This document shows, piece after piece, positions 26,787-35,484 of a DNA stretch of 64,000 nt. The notes under the pieces were generated by a model. That model did no database searches. It had not been told where the DNA came from and worked only from the letters and a program-made list of their open reading frames with translations. The translations under genes were made by a program, and so were the position numbers. Numbering within the stretch: position 1 is the first letter of the stretch; each line of letters opens with the position of its first letter. Source of the stretch: Foetidibacter luteolus (GTDB lineage Bacteria; Bacteroidota; Bacteroidia; Chitinophagales; Chitinophagaceae); NCBI RefSeq assembly GCF_009650435.1, contig NZ_VVIP01000059.1, forward strand, positions 124,001 through 188,000, in the 5' to 3' direction.

Positions 26787-28055
26787 ATGAGTGAAGTTGT
26801 TATTAAAATAGAAAGTTTATCAAAGCAATACCGGCTTGGCCAGGTTGGGCGTAGAACATTATCTCATGATATCAACCGGTGGTGGTATAAAGTGCTTGGC
26901 AAAGGCGATCCTTATGCTAAAGTTGGCCAGGAGAATGAAAGATCAAAAAAGGCTGAATCAGAGTATGTATGGGCACTGCGTGATATTTGTTTCAATGTCA
27001 GGCAAGGCCAGGTGTTGGGGGTTATAGGCAGAAACGGGGCGGGGAAATCAACGCTGTTAAAAATTTTATCTAAAGTAACGGCACCAACTACCGGACAAAT
27101 AAAGCTTAACGGAAAGATTGCTTCTCTCCTTGAGGTTGGAACAGGCTTTCATCCGGAATTATCAGGGCGGGATAATATTTTTCTCAATGGCGCCATTCTT
27201 GGAATGAGCCGGAAAGAAGTGCAGCGTAAGTTTGATGCAATTGTGAGCTTTTCAGGTGTGGAGAGATATATAGATACTCCTGTTAAGCGATACAGTAGCG
27301 GTATGTATGTCCGCCTCGCTTTTGCTGTAGCTGCTCACCTTGAGCCTGATATTTTGATAGTAGACGAGGTATTGGCGGTAGGCGATGCGGAATTTCAAAA
27401 AAAATGTTTGGGTAAAATAAAGGATGTAAGTGAGAAAGATGGTCGCACGGTATTATTTGTGAGCCATAACATGTCTGCTGTCAAAGCTCTTTGCGATTCA
27501 TGCCTGGTACTCAAGAATGGTAAAACATTTTTTTTGGGAAACTCTCTTGAAGGAGTAGGATATTATGAGTCTGAGGTAGAAAGTATTGCAAGCTCTTTGT
27601 TTCATGAAGATATTAAACAGGCTCCGGGAAATGACCTCGTAAAAATAGTTTCTTTTACAGTAAGGCCAACGAAGAACAATGCTATAACTGTAAGGTCAGG
27701 TATAGAAGTTGAAGTTGTTGTATACAGCTTTCTTGAAAACAGAAATCTTGATGTCACTTTTGATTTAAAGACTGGTGGAGATATCACTGTATTTCATTGC
27801 GGGTGTGTTATTACTTCACAAAAGAATAGTCGAAAGGGTAGTTATAAAGTTTCTTTCACACTGCCTCCTTTTTTGTTAAATGTCGGGATGTATTATTTCT
27901 CTCTTATTGTTGGTGAAGATATGCGGGTTGCATTATTTAAACTTGGCAGTTTTGTAGGCTTTAAAGTATTGCATGAGTCTGATGGCGCCAATCATAGTGC
28001 GTTACCAGGTATTATTTCGCCAAGAATTGAATACCAGGTTGAGTATGGAAGCTAA
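26787..28055 (+). CDS. wzt: ABC transporter ATPase with C-terminal glycan-binding domain (Wzt type)
   Basis: 422 residues: ATPase domain about 1-250 with Walker A GRNGAGKST, signature YSSGMYVRLAF and Walker B ILIVDEVLAVGD, then a beta-rich Wzt C-terminal domain (about 270-420). A short Lys/Glu-rich insertion at about 35-55 precedes the Walker A, as in other members. In systems with this extra domain, it recognises the terminally modified glycan before export, so a chain-terminating modification (methyl or other cap) is expected; the methyltransferases of this locus are candidates. The 3' end overlaps the next gene by 11 bp. Confidence 0.92.
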   Translation: MSEVVIKIESLSKQYRLGQVGRRTLSHDINRWWYKVLGKGDPYAKVGQENERSKKAESEYVWALRDICFNVRQGQVLGVIGRNGAGKSTLLKILSKVTAPTTGQIKLNGKIASLLEVGTGFHPELSGRDNIFLNGAILGMSRKEVQRKFDAIVSFSGVERYIDTPVKRYSSGMYVRLAFAVAAHLEPDILIVDEVLAVGDAEFQKKCLGKIKDVSEKDGRTVLFVSHNMSAVKALCDSCLVLKNGKTFFLGNSLEGVGYYESEVESIASSLFHEDIKQAPGNDLVKIVSFTVRPTKNNAITVRSGIEVEVVVYSFLENRNLDVTFDLKTGGDITVFHCGCVITSQKNSRKGSYKVSFTLPPFLLNVGMYYFSLIVGEDMRVALFKLGSFVGFKVLHESDGANHSALPGIISPRIEYQVEYGS

Positions 28056-29049
28056 CGTTAACGTGCAGGATTTCAGAGGAAGGAAAATTTCAGAGACAGG
28101 AATGCCCCTGGTAACCATCGGGGTTTTGTCTTATAATAATGCGCCCTTTATCCGCGAAACGCTTGATTCTGTGTATGGCCAATCATACGGTAATATTGAA
28201 CTGGTGATTGTAGATGATTGTTCCACGGATAATTCCCTTAACATCATTACTGAATGGATTAAGGCGTATAACTTAAAGTGTAATCTTATAATTCATGACA
28301 GGAATTACGGCATCTGCAGAACCTGTAACGACGTCATCAAAAATGCATCGGGTAAGTACATTTCTCTTTTTGGCTCGGACGATATCATGAATGAGATGCG
28401 AATAGAAAAACTCGTGCACGAAATGGAGCAGGCGGGGGAAGAATACGCTTTATGTCACAGCAGTTGTGAGGCAATTGATCAAAATGGCCAGCATATTGGA
28501 ATCTATAATGTTGAAGGCTATCAGCGCCAGGGATATATTTTTGATATGCTGCTCGAAAGGAAAATCTTCATATCAGCCCCGTCGGTGCTTATCAGAAAAA
28601 GCGTATACGACAAAGTCGGGTTATATGACGAACGCCTTTATGCGGAGGATTTCGGCATGTGGACAAAACTGCTGCCTCTTTACAAGGTAAAATTCAGCCA
28701 ATACATTGGTGTTAAATACAGGATAATCGGCGGAGAAAAGAGATACAATACAGAGCAGTTAAAACAGAGAATACAACGGTATCATAAAGACAGGATATTC
28801 ATATACATAGAATGCCTTAAAATTCTAAAGACAACTAAAGAATGGCCAAAGCAAGAGCAGGATATAAAAAAGAAAGTTGAGTTTCATCTTATACGACTGC
28901 AGCAATGCAAGTCTCCATACTTTGCAACCATGCTGGGGTATTTGTTGAGACATTTTTTTTGGCGGCTTGATTACAAAATACTTTTGATGAACCGTATTCG
29001 CCAACTATCTCCAGGTTACAAGGAGAATTACCATTGGAATTTTGAATGA
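28045..29049 (+). CDS. Glycosyltransferase family 2
   Basis: 334 residues from the ATG at 28045 inside the wzt 3' end; an upstream ATG at 27973 would overlap wzt by 83 bp. GT-A fold: VTIGVLSYNNAPFIRETLDSV, LVIVDDCSTDNS and LFGSDDIMNEM. It shares SAPSVLIRKSVYDK with the next gene (SAPSVLIRMEVL), so the two are paralogues with similar jobs. Donor unknown. Confidence 0.87.
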   Translation: MEANVNVQDFRGRKISETGMPLVTIGVLSYNNAPFIRETLDSVYGQSYGNIELVIVDDCSTDNSLNIITEWIKAYNLKCNLIIHDRNYGICRTCNDVIKNASGKYISLFGSDDIMNEMRIEKLVHEMEQAGEEYALCHSSCEAIDQNGQHIGIYNVEGYQRQGYIFDMLLERKIFISAPSVLIRKSVYDKVGLYDERLYAEDFGMWTKLLPLYKVKFSQYIGVKYRIIGGEKRYNTEQLKQRIQRYHKDRIFIYIECLKILKTTKEWPKQEQDIKKKVEFHLIRLQQCKSPYFATMLGYLLRHFFWRLDYKILLMNRIRQLSPGYKENYHWNFE

Positions 29050-29090
29050 GTTTTTAGTTTTTATCATACTGTTGGCCTGTTTACTATATA

Positions 29091-30002
29091 ATGAAAGCTA
29101 ATACCGCCCCTCTCGTAACTATTATCGCGGTTTGTTATAACCAGCAAAACTGGGTTCAGCAAACATTAGATAGTATAAAGGCCCAGACTTATGATAATAT
29201 CCAGCTAATCATTGCTGATGATGGTTCCTCAGACGACTCAAAAAAAATTATTCAAAGTTGGATTGACTATAATGGCGGAGATGTTTTCTTTATTAGCCAT
29301 ATCAAAAATAGAGGGCTAACCAGAAATATAAACAGTGCCATTCCGCACATACGGGGTAAGTATTACCAGGTATTCGGGTGCGATGATATAATGTTGCCGG
29401 ATAAAATAAAGCTGCAGGTTGCTTTTCTTGAGCAAGATGAGAGTGTCGGCATTGTCTATTCCGATATGCAGCTTATAAACAGCGATGGGGTAATGCTCGA
29501 AAATTCTTATTACCAGAAGCATACGTATAAGCAACCGTTAAGCGGGTGGATTTATGGAGATATGCTTAACCGTATCATTATTTCTGCACCCAGTGTTTTA
29601 ATCAGAATGGAAGTACTCAATCAGTTAAAAAAGTATAACGAGTCACTGGACTATGAGGATTATGACTTCTTTTTGCGGGCTTCAAAAAAATATAAATTTT
29701 TCTATGACCCTTCGATTACTGTTAAATATCGCATAACAGGCAATTCGCTTAGCACAGTAGAACATAGCGACAAATATTTTAAAAACCTCTTTATTATCTT
29801 TTATCAAAACTTTGATAAAACTGTGGAGTTTCGTGATCAATTCTCAAAGCGCCTGCTCTTCGCTTTAAAAAACCTGCATAGCATAAAGTATAACAAGGTT
29901 TTTATCTGGGGTGTCAAAGCTTTTGTAAAGACCGGGCGTTTAATTTTTTTAAAATGGGGTATTGCGGGAATGCCCTATATGATTACCGGAAAAACAGTTT
30001 AG
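29091..30002 (+). CDS. Glycosyltransferase family 2, paralogue of the preceding gene
   Basis: 303 residues with VTIIAVCYNQQNWVQQTLDSI, LIIADDGSSDDS, VFGCDDIMLPDK and SAPSVLIR. It closes the second block of the locus; repeat B5 starts 27 bp downstream. Confidence 0.87.
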   Translation: MKANTAPLVTIIAVCYNQQNWVQQTLDSIKAQTYDNIQLIIADDGSSDDSKKIIQSWIDYNGGDVFFISHIKNRGLTRNINSAIPHIRGKYYQVFGCDDIMLPDKIKLQVAFLEQDESVGIVYSDMQLINSDGVMLENSYYQKHTYKQPLSGWIYGDMLNRIIISAPSVLIRMEVLNQLKKYNESLDYEDYDFFLRASKKYKFFYDPSITVKYRITGNSLSTVEHSDKYFKNLFIIFYQNFDKTVEFRDQFSKRLLFALKNLHSIKYNKVFIWGVKAFVKTGRLIFLKWGIAGMPYMITGKTV

Positions 30003-30028
30003 TATTTTCTTAGACTGACAGTTCTTTT

Positions 30029-30109
30029 GATACCAGCTTTGTATTTCATGGCATCTTCGTTGCGTCGCAATCCGTTCATCGTATGTTTCAATGGGCGTCG
30101 CCAGTCTGT
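30029..30109 (-). repeat. Intergenic repeat family B, copy B5
   Basis: Contains GATACCAGC, TATTTCATGGCATCTTCG, TTGCGTCGCAATCCGTTCAT and ATGGGCGTCGCCAGTCTG; nearly identical in layout to B4. It separates the GT2 block from the amino-sugar module. Confidence 0.88.
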
Positions 30110-30149
30110 AAGGCTAATCGTTTCCTAATATAAATAGTCCCTTATTGCT

Positions 30150-30557
30150 ATGAGTAATGATATACGCATTATCCAACTCCCGAGAATATTTGATGAACGG
30201 GGAAATTTATCTGTTCTGCAGGAAGACAAAGAAATACCCTTCCTGGTAAAACGTGTGTACTGGATTTATGATGTTCCGGGCGGGGAAATGCGTGGCAGCC
30301 ATGCTTTTAAAAACTCTTCCGAAATTATTATTGCCTTGTCAGGCAGTTACGACGTGGTATTGCATGATGGTATCAAAGAGCACAGGTACCAGCTTAACCG
30401 TTCTTACTATGGGCTTTATGTACCTAAAATGACCTGGCGTACACTTGAAAATTTTTCCACCAATTCTCTTGCCCTGGTAATAACGGATCTTGCATTTGAT
30501 GAGCATGATTATATACGGGAGTTTGATTTTTTCAAAAAATTAAAGCAATCAGCATGA
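30150..30557 (+). CDS. dTDP-6-deoxy-hexose 3,4-ketoisomerase (FdtA/QdtA type), first copy
   Basis: A 135-residue single-domain cupin. RGNLSVLQ, PFLVKRVYWIYDVPGGEMRGSHA and NFSTNSLALVITD are typical of FdtA/QdtA (WxcM C-terminal family). The reaction shifts the keto group from C4 to C3 of dTDP-4-keto-6-deoxyglucose, preparing it for 3-amination. It overlaps a second homologue by 4 bp (ATGA). The motif GSHAFKNSSE replaces the GGHAH of the second copy, so one conserved His is missing in this copy; activity may differ. Confidence 0.87.
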   Translation: MSNDIRIIQLPRIFDERGNLSVLQEDKEIPFLVKRVYWIYDVPGGEMRGSHAFKNSSEIIIALSGSYDVVLHDGIKEHRYQLNRSYYGLYVPKMTWRTLENFSTNSLALVITDLAFDEHDYIREFDFFKKLKQSA

Positions 30558-30967
30558 GTGCCGCCACTGTGTTTGACTGTAATGTAATTCACCTCCCCAA
30601 AATTTACAATAAAGCAGGGAGTATAACACCTGTTCAAAACTCAGTTGAAGTGCCGTTTGATGTAAAGCGTATTTTCTACCTGTATGATATACCCGGGGGC
30701 GAAGCAAGGGGTGGGCATGCGCACCATACATTACAGCAGTTTGTAATAGCCGCCAGTGGCAGTTTTGATATTACCATTGATGACGGCAGAAGCAAGAAAA
30801 CCATACACCTTAACAGGCCTTATATGGGGCTTCACATAAAGCCCCTTGTATGGGATTACATGAGTAATTTTTCTTCTGGTGCTATTGTATTGGTTCTGGC
30901 ATCAGATTTTTATAACGAGCTGGATTACATCAGGGATTACGAGCAATTCAAAAAAATAAGGCGCTAA
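30554..30967 (+). CDS. dTDP-6-deoxy-hexose 3,4-ketoisomerase (FdtA/QdtA type), second copy
   Basis: 137 residues, the same family as the gene before: AGSITPVQ, PFDVKRIFYLYDIPGGEARGGHAHHTLQ and NFSSGAIVLVLASD. This copy keeps the GGHAHH histidines expected in active enzymes. The acetyltransferase gene follows after 1 bp. FdtA and QdtA differ in C4 stereochemistry (galacto or gluco product), which cannot be read from the sequence by eye. Confidence 0.88.
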   Translation: MSAATVFDCNVIHLPKIYNKAGSITPVQNSVEVPFDVKRIFYLYDIPGGEARGGHAHHTLQQFVIAASGSFDITIDDGRSKKTIHLNRPYMGLHIKPLVWDYMSNFSSGAIVLVLASDFYNELDYIRDYEQFKKIRR

Positions 30968-30968
30968 T

Positions 30969-31517
30969 ATGATCCATCATCTGGCAGATGTTCAATCTAC
31001 GCGTATTGGGGATGGCACCAACATTTGGCAATTTTGCGTTGTGCTGAAGAATGCTGTAATAGGCAGCAATTGTAATATATGCAGCAATTCATTTATTGAA
31101 GATGATGTGGTAATTGGCGATAATGTAACTATAAAAAATGGTGTGTATATCTGGAATGGCCTGCGTATAGGTGACAATGTATTTGTTGGCCCTTGTGTTG
31201 CCTTTACCAATGATATTTACCCCCGCAGCAAACATAGGGCGAAGCCGGTTTCCACTACTGTAAATAGGGGTGCTTCAATTGGGGCAAATGCTACCATTAA
31301 GTGTGGCATTACTGTTGGAGAATATGCTATGATAGGAATGGGTGCTGTTGTTACCCGGGATGTGCCGGCTTATGCATTGGTTATGGGCAACCCGGCAAAA
31401 ATTGCCGGCTGGGTAGATGAGAGCGGTAGAAAGTTGATACGGCACGATGAAAAAAGTTTTATTTCTCCTGATGGTGTTATATACCTTGAAACAAAAAGTG
31501 GTTTGCAAAAACAATGA
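30969..31517 (+). CDS. Hexapeptide-repeat sugar N-acetyltransferase (FdtC/QdtC type)
   Basis: 182 residues with left-handed beta-helix repeats (ADVQSTRIGDGTNIW ... VVIGDNVTIKNGVYI ... GASIGANATIKCGITVGEYAMIGMGAVVTRDVP) and the common ending MGNPAKIAGWV. It would acetylate the 3-amino group made by the aminotransferase next door, using acetyl-CoA. Overlaps that gene by 4 bp. Confidence 0.88.
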   Translation: MIHHLADVQSTRIGDGTNIWQFCVVLKNAVIGSNCNICSNSFIEDDVVIGDNVTIKNGVYIWNGLRIGDNVFVGPCVAFTNDIYPRSKHRAKPVSTTVNRGASIGANATIKCGITVGEYAMIGMGAVVTRDVPAYALVMGNPAKIAGWVDESGRKLIRHDEKSFISPDGVIYLETKSGLQKQ

Positions 31518-32659
31518 AAGTTCCTTTTTTCTCTTTTGATGGTATGCACGACACAATTAAGCATGAAATGCTTAACGCTTTCGAAAAGGTGTATGACAGC
31601 AAATGGTATATTTTGGGCAATAATGTTAAGGAGTTTGAGAGTGCTTACGCCAGCTTTAGCAATACGCAGTATTGTGCTGGCATAAGTAATTGCCTGGATG
31701 CCCTTGTATTAAGTTTGCAGGTTTTAGGGATAGACAGTGGAGACGAGGTGATAGTTCCATCTAACACTTATATTGCTACAGTACTTGCGGTTACCCGGCT
31801 GGGTGCTACACCTGTGTTTGCCGAGCCTGATAAGCTAACATATAACCTGGACCCTGAAAATTTTGAGAAGGCAATTACTTCAAAAACAAAGGCCGCAATA
31901 CCTGTGCACCTGTATGGCCAGCCATGCAATATGCCGGCAATCACTAAGGTTGCCAGGCGGCATAATATTTTTGTTGTAGAAGACAATGCACAATCGCATG
32001 CCGCAAAATGGAATGGACAAATTACCGGTAGTTGGGGTGATATAAATGCGACCAGCTTTTACCCCGGCAAAAACCTTGGTGCGTTGGGTGACGCAGGTGC
32101 CATTACCACAAACTGTGAGGAATGGTTTGAAAGGATAAAAATGCTGCGTAATTATGGATCTTCAGTTAAGTATTACAACGAAGAGCCTGGCTACAATATG
32201 CGCCTTGATGAATTACAGGCGGCATTATTATCTGTTAAGCTAAAGTATATCTATCAATGGAGTGAGGAACGTGTTAGGGTGGCTAATAAATATATTGAAC
32301 GGTTGAGAGGTGTTAAAAATGTTGTGCTGCCTTATCATCCCCCGGAATGTACACATACCTATCATTTGTTTATTATACGTACAGATTTACGCAATCAAAT
32401 GCAGCAATACTTAAGGGAGAAGGGTATTGATACGTTAATTCATTATCCCGTACCACCTTTTCTGCAAAAAGCTTATCGTTACCTGGGGTATGGAGAAAAG
32501 GATTTTCCTATAGCAAAAAACCTGGCCGATACAATGCTTAGCTTGCCCTTGTACCCGGGAATAACTGATGAACAGATTGAATATGTATGCAAGTGCATTG
32601 AAAATTTTGCGAAGCAGCATACCGGGCTCCAGGTATTTGCCGAAAGCGATAAAGCATGA
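31514..32659 (+). CDS. DegT/DnrJ/EryC1/StrS aminotransferase (FdtB/QdtB type)
   Basis: A 381-residue PLP enzyme. EVIVPSNTYIATVLAV, VEDNAQSHAA and SFYPGKNLGALGDAGAI (PLP Lys) mark the family. Beside two 3,4-ketoisomerases and an acetyltransferase it should aminate dTDP-3-keto-6-deoxyhexose, giving Fuc3N or Qui3N. The dTDP-glucose synthetic genes rmlA/rmlB are not in the window and must be elsewhere. Repeat B6 begins 15 bp after the stop. Confidence 0.9.
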   Translation: MKVPFFSFDGMHDTIKHEMLNAFEKVYDSKWYILGNNVKEFESAYASFSNTQYCAGISNCLDALVLSLQVLGIDSGDEVIVPSNTYIATVLAVTRLGATPVFAEPDKLTYNLDPENFEKAITSKTKAAIPVHLYGQPCNMPAITKVARRHNIFVVEDNAQSHAAKWNGQITGSWGDINATSFYPGKNLGALGDAGAITTNCEEWFERIKMLRNYGSSVKYYNEEPGYNMRLDELQAALLSVKLKYIYQWSEERVRVANKYIERLRGVKNVVLPYHPPECTHTYHLFIIRTDLRNQMQQYLREKGIDTLIHYPVPPFLQKAYRYLGYGEKDFPIAKNLADTMLSLPLYPGITDEQIEYVCKCIENFAKQHTGLQVFAESDKA

Positions 32660-32674
32660 TTTTGCTTTACACAG

Positions 32675-32750
32675 CCCCGCCGCCATTGCCCAATAGAGAA
32701 CAAAGCGCACAAGTGAGTGACACAACCAAAGCCTCATAGTAGCAATGCTG
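32675..32750 (+). repeat. Intergenic repeat family B, copy B6
   Basis: CCCGCCGCCATTG, then AGCGCACAAGTGAGTGACAC and AAAGCCTCATAGTAGCA. It lies between the amino-sugar module and the next glycosyltransferase block. Confidence 0.86.
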
Positions 32751-32781
32751 CTTGTCCCCAACAGCATTATTGAGTAAAACA

Positions 32782-34197
32782 ATGCCAGAAACCGGTATAA
32801 ATAATTTTAAAAGAATACTTGTTCCCATAGTAGGCAAAGGGTCGGTGGTGCATGTTATAAGAACGGGCCTTTTAAAAAACATGTCTTTGTTTTGTACGCC
32901 TGTGGTGGTTATTACCTGGCAGGACGATGCCTTGCTAAACGAAATGATGATGGAGGGGTTTGAAGCGTACGTGCTGCCGGAATATAAGGTTAACGACGAC
33001 TACAAACTTGTAAGGGCTAAAATGGATTACTGGTATCAGCGCTATAAACTAAAAACGCCAAGTACAGGTATTCAGCAACAATTGATTAACGCTTACAGGC
33101 CGGGCAAAAAAGTATTGAAGAACGGGCTCATTAAAATGAGGGAAAGAATAAAAGCAACTGTGTGGCCAGGGTATGCTGAAAATAACAGGCAGCAGGAAGC
33201 CCTGCTTATTCAACAGCAAAGTGCTTACATCGTTTTTTCCGAATGGCTGGCCGAAAGAAATATTGAAGGGATTTTTACAGTAACCCCTTTTTTAAATGAA
33301 ATAGAATTACTGGCAAGAATTATACGTGAAAGGGGGGGCAGGGTAATTGCTTCCATCCATTCTTTTGATAACATTACCAAAAGAGGATGGCCCGCATTTT
33401 TCTTTGATCATTATTTTGTTTGGAACATTCACAATAAGCTGGAGCTTCAGCGGATAAGTGAAGACCTGCACGATTCGAAAATCACTATAGCCGGTGCGCC
33501 ACAATTCGATTTTCACTATCACGAATCTTATTGTTATACAAAGCAGGAATGGCAGGAAATGATGGGCTTGCCGCCTAGCAAAAAAATAATACTGTATGCA
33601 GGTGGGGTAAAAGGATTGTTTCCTGATGAGCCGCAATATCCTTTACATCTTAAAGAGGCTATTGAAAGGGGCGGCCTGGGCAGCGATGTAGTGATACTAA
33701 TGCGCAATCATCCCTTGGATAATGTGGAAAGATGGGAAAATTTTTTGGGCAAATCTCCGTTTGTTTTTTGGGATGTAAATAAGGGCGGAGCGGTAAAAAT
33801 GGACTTTAGTAATGTTTCTCTGCATGAAATAAAAAGCTTTATTTCTACACTGAAATACACCGATGTTCATGTTAACCTTTGCTCTACCATGGCTGTGGAT
33901 GGCAGTGTTTTTGCCAAACCCCAGGTAGGCCCGGCGTATGATGCTTATGACAATAAAAAGGGGGAACTGATTAAAAAAATGTATTTCCAGGAGCATTACC
34001 GTCCAATTATGAAATCCGGGGCGGTTAAACTGGCCCATTCGCCCGGGCAATTGGTACAACTGGTTAAGCAGGCGCTTGAAAATCCGGCTGAGTTCACCAA
34101 CCATTCGCAGGACTGTGTAAAAGAAATCATCACTTACACAGACGGGCAGTCTGCCAGGCGTGTGTCAGATAAACTGAAAATGATTTTTGCCGAATGA
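32782..34197 (+). CDS. Putative GT-B fold transferase (CDP-glycerol transferase-like)
   Basis: 471 residues from the ATG at 32782; an in-frame TTG at 32752 lies at the edge of repeat B6 and is unlikely. The second half (IILYAGG, VVILMRNHPLDN, TDVHVNLCSTMAVDGSVFAKPQVG) resembles the C-terminal nucleotide-binding lobe of GT-B enzymes and CDP-glycerol glycerophosphotransferases. The N-terminal half is unrecognised. It overlaps the next GT4 gene by 4 bp. Specific product unknown. Confidence 0.65.
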   Translation: MPETGINNFKRILVPIVGKGSVVHVIRTGLLKNMSLFCTPVVVITWQDDALLNEMMMEGFEAYVLPEYKVNDDYKLVRAKMDYWYQRYKLKTPSTGIQQQLINAYRPGKKVLKNGLIKMRERIKATVWPGYAENNRQQEALLIQQQSAYIVFSEWLAERNIEGIFTVTPFLNEIELLARIIRERGGRVIASIHSFDNITKRGWPAFFFDHYFVWNIHNKLELQRISEDLHDSKITIAGAPQFDFHYHESYCYTKQEWQEMMGLPPSKKIILYAGGVKGLFPDEPQYPLHLKEAIERGGLGSDVVILMRNHPLDNVERWENFLGKSPFVFWDVNKGGAVKMDFSNVSLHEIKSFISTLKYTDVHVNLCSTMAVDGSVFAKPQVGPAYDAYDNKKGELIKKMYFQEHYRPIMKSGAVKLAHSPGQLVQLVKQALENPAEFTNHSQDCVKEIITYTDGQSARRVSDKLKMIFAE

Positions 34198-35462
34198 AGA
34201 TTTTGCATGTTTGCCAGAACTATTATCCATCTAAAGGAGGGCCGCAGTATACGCTGAAGCACCTTTCTGAAAAACTGGTGGAATATTATGGGGATGAAGT
34301 AACCGTATGTACAACCGATTCTTTATATAACCCGGAATCAGCCCTTTACAAAAGAATTGTGCCGGTGCGGGAAACATTGAATGCTGTAAAAATTAACCGG
34401 CTGCCTTTCCGGCGTTGGCATTACCCGCTAATTAAGTACGTTAACAAAGCAGCGATAAAGGTTACACGCAATGCATTGCCCGAACATATTACAGCCATGC
34501 GATGGGATGTATACAGCCCGGCTATAAAAAAAATGATGGCTTCCACAACGGCGGATGTAATTATGGGCACCACCATCAACTACGATTTCTGTAACTACCC
34601 GGTATGGAGGAATGCTTATCCCAATCCCCGGCCTTTTGTTATATATGGTTCGTTACACCTGCACAAGTCTTACGATTACAACGATACCAGCATTAAAAAA
34701 GCAAGGCTTTGCGATTGCTACATAGCTAATACAGATTACGAGCGGGATGTGCTGATTCATAAATACGGGGTTGAGCCGGGCAAAATAGTAACCATAGGTA
34801 CAGGTATAGATGTTGCCGCTATGGATTGCCGGGAAGAGGAAGTTGCATTGTTTAGAAAACAGCACGGCATTGCTGATGATGATATCATCCTTGGCTTTGT
34901 GGGCCGGCTTGTTAAAGGTAAAGGTGTAGCATTGTTGTTGGGTCTTATCCGCAATTTGTATAAAGAGAATAGCAAAATTAAATTACTACTGGCCGGCGCT
35001 TCAACAGACTACGTGCCGGTTATAAAAGAGGCGATGCACAAAGAGGGTTTGCCAATAATACTCATAGAAAACTTTGCGGAAGGCAAAAAGCCTGTTATTT
35101 ATAACGCCATGGATATTTTTATCCTTCCTTCTCAAAGCGAATCTTTTGGTGTGGTATTCCTGGAAGCCTGGGCCTGTAAAAAACCTGTGGTGGGGGCATC
35201 AATGGGGGCTACCGCTTCTCTGCTAAATGATGGCACTGACAGCTTTCTTTTTGATTTGGACAACATGCCGGAGTTGGAAAACAAGATAAATATGCTTGCC
35301 GCCAGTGCGGAATTGAGAAAAGTTATGGGCGAAAACGGTTACAAAAAAGCCAGCCGTCAGTTTTCCTGGCCCTCAATTGTAGAAGGGTACAGAAATGCCT
35401 ATTTGCTGGGCATTGAAAACTTTAAAAAACAGGCAAGCCTTAATTATCTTTCTGAAAAGTAA
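34194..35462 (+). CDS. Glycosyltransferase family 4
   Basis: 422 residues. The N-terminal lobe has ILHVCQNYYPSKGGPQYTLKHLSE and the C-terminal lobe has GFVGRLVKGKGV and LPSQSESFGVVFLEAWACKKPVVGA, with the EX7E motif of GT4 retaining transferases. It is clearly paralogous to the next gene, which shares the NYYPS.GG.Q.T..H.SE start. Confidence 0.9.
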   Translation: MKILHVCQNYYPSKGGPQYTLKHLSEKLVEYYGDEVTVCTTDSLYNPESALYKRIVPVRETLNAVKINRLPFRRWHYPLIKYVNKAAIKVTRNALPEHITAMRWDVYSPAIKKMMASTTADVIMGTTINYDFCNYPVWRNAYPNPRPFVIYGSLHLHKSYDYNDTSIKKARLCDCYIANTDYERDVLIHKYGVEPGKIVTIGTGIDVAAMDCREEEVALFRKQHGIADDDIILGFVGRLVKGKGVALLLGLIRNLYKENSKIKLLLAGASTDYVPVIKEAMHKEGLPIILIENFAEGKKPVIYNAMDIFILPSQSESFGVVFLEAWACKKPVVGASMGATASLLNDGTDSFLFDLDNMPELENKINMLAASAELRKVMGENGYKKASRQFSWPSIVEGYRNAYLLGIENFKKQASLNYLSEK

Positions 35463-35484
35463 AGTAATAAGCTTACAGAGTTTC

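Noticed and set aside
35395..35484. Upstream start for the second GT4 gene
   Set aside because: It would overlap the previous gene by 68 bp and add 30 residues absent from the closely related GT4 gene at 34194.
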